The notes under the pieces: model-generated | The model's input: the letters and a program-made list of their open reading frames with translations, nothing else | Database searches by the model: none | What the model was told of the DNA's origin: nothing | In this document: positions 5,088-6,089 of the stretch, one piece after another | How the letters are laid out: each line of letters starts with the position of its first letter | Position numbering within the stretch: position 1 is the first letter of the stretch | Made by a program: the position numbers and the translations under genes | NCBI GenBank assembly: GCA_003162615.1 | Contig: PMNG01000094.1 | Location: 978 to 7,066, forward strand | Direction of reading: 5' to 3' | Source of the DNA: Methanothrix sp. | Lineage (GTDB): Archaea > Halobacteriota > Methanosarcinia > Methanotrichales > Methanotrichaceae | DNA: 6,089 bases

Positions 5088-6089
5088 TTACTTTCCACTT
5101 AATGTTTTTTTCAGTCCGATGATCGCAGCCTGATATTCAGCGTCATACTTTAAAATCTCAGAATCTATCTCTTCACTCGAATCTACGCCATAGTATCGTG
5201 ATTCAGCAGCCATGTGACGGATCGCATGTTCCTGCATGCTGTCTGTGAGCGGAATCTTGTTTCTTTGAGCTATTCTCACGATACGGTTTTGCAGTGGTCT
5301 GTTAACGGCTGAATTGTAGCCACCTGAAGCGTGTTTGAATGCTTCGGACAGTGCATCAGGATGATAGGAAACCATCTGTGAAACAGGCGAAACGGTGCCC
5401 AAAGGAACATTGTAGTGATCTGGATTAGATCCGTCGCCAATGACGGTTAAGAACCATTTTTGTGCTTGCTGTTTACGAATCTTACCATCGGAATCTGTAA
5501 ATGCCTTGATCAGGTCTGCTTTCGCCTGTGATGGACTCCAGTCGCCGTCTCCCTCTACGTTGCCGTCCTCGTCCGCACCTTGTGACGACGCTACGGTCGG
5601 AACGCTTGTAGGCTTGTCTGCGCTTTCTTCAGCGAGGAGTTGAGCGTATGTCCTCCCCCGTGCCGTGATTGGATGGTCAGGCGTGTGCGGAACTCCAGAC
5701 GGCGTGTCTGTGTTGCCGCTGTCATAAGTTTGGTTCGGGATGCCAAAAGCATTCTGCTTCATCGTTTTGACAAGCTGATCCTTTTCCATTGCTATTTTTG
5801 TGGCGTCTTCAAGGTTCGCCATCGTACCCCGTAGTTCACGGCGTGCCTGGTTTAACTTCAGGATGCTGCCAGGAGTCACCGTCGACGCGATCTGATGTCC
5901 GCTCGGTGTCATGTAGTGAACCGTGCTTTCTTCGATGGGTATCTCTGCAACAGGAGCCCTGCCAGCAGACATGGTCTTGACCAAGCTTGCTCTGGCTTGG
6001 TCTGGCGTAGTTGCTACAGAATCTGTCGCCGACACAAGAGTATTTGCTGGAAATCCCTGCTTCGGCTTGCCTCCGGACAAGGTGTGAGC
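5088..6089 (-). CDS. Hypothetical protein, 5'-partial (more than 330 residues), lead gene visible in the minus-strand operon
   Basis: The frame is open to the right edge (GCT CAC ACC then TTG at 6078-6080), so the start lies outside the window; TTG at 6080 is only the first internal candidate. Counting from that TTG, residues 1-70 are Ala/Thr/Ser-rich, 71-112 are helical and basic-acidic (LNQARRELRG), and 113-185 form a low-complexity Pro/Gly/Asp linker (GADEDGNVEGDGDW). Residues 186-330 form a compact, mostly helical C-terminal domain with conserved-looking aromatics (QKWFLTVIGDG, ESRYYGVDSSEEID). No membrane segment, Walker motif or nuclease motif is visible. The stop is TAA, six bases before the next gene's ATG. 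The modular layout and the neighbours suggest a virus or element structural or assembly protein, but I do not recognise it. Confidence 0.82.
   Translation of the reverse strand, partial: AHTLSGGKPKQGFPANTLVSATDSVATTPDQARASLVKTMSAGRAPVAEIPIEESTVHYMTPSGHQIASTVTPGSILKLNQARRELRGTMANLEDATKIAMEKDQLVKTMKQNAFGIPNQTYDSGNTDTPSGVPHTPDHPITARGRTYAQLLAEESADKPTSVPTVASSQGADEDGNVEGDGDWSPSQAKADLIKAFTDSDGKIRKQQAQKWFLTVIGDGSNPDHYNVPLGTVSPVSQMVSYHPDALSEAFKHASGGYNSAVNRPLQNRIVRIAQRNKIPLTDSMQEHAIRHMAAESRYYGVDSSEEIDSEILKYDAEYQAAIIGLKKTLSGK

Overview
The window looks archaeal, most likely from the Methanosarcinales (Methanosarcina or an ANME-2 relative), and reads as part of an integrated virus or other integrative element. 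Two proteins support this. The tyrosine recombinase at the left edge has the wording of the haloarchaeal/methanogen integrase family. The pentapeptide-repeat protein with a C-terminal two-helix channel-like module is a type I associate strongly with Methanosarcina. No rRNA, tRNA, CRISPR array or insertion sequence is visible.

Layout, plus strand: (1) 1-642 encodes the catalytic domain of a tyrosine recombinase; the usual N-terminal core-binding domain is not in the window. (2) 643-1535 has no confident gene. It holds two hairpins abutting the integrase stop, a long frame interrupted only by an amber codon (643-1275), a plausible 45-residue ORF (1247-1384) and a T-rich stretch. (3) 1536-2702 encodes a membrane protein with nine exact 11-residue repeats and a channel-like C-terminus, followed by a strong 9-bp hairpin. 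(4) 2828-4186 encodes a 452-residue protein whose C-terminal half carries an Rx4H motif (RNSIVH) typical of HEPN ribonucleases; its TTG start is set by a GGAGGG ribosome binding site.

Minus strand, converging on the HEPN gene: a tightly packed operon enters from the right edge. Its order is a protein of at least 330 residues (5' end outside the window), a 173-residue helical protein, a 55-residue protein and a 48-residue protein. Gaps are 6 and 5 nt, then a 4-nt ATGA overlap. None of these is recognised; the packing and small size look like virus genes.

Working model (inference): an integrase at one edge and a compact virus-like operon at the other flank a two-gene cargo of a channel-like pentapeptide-repeat membrane protein and a HEPN putative ribonuclease. 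That pairing is the best candidate for an undescribed system, perhaps abortive infection or inter-element defence, but the sequence alone does not prove the two act together.
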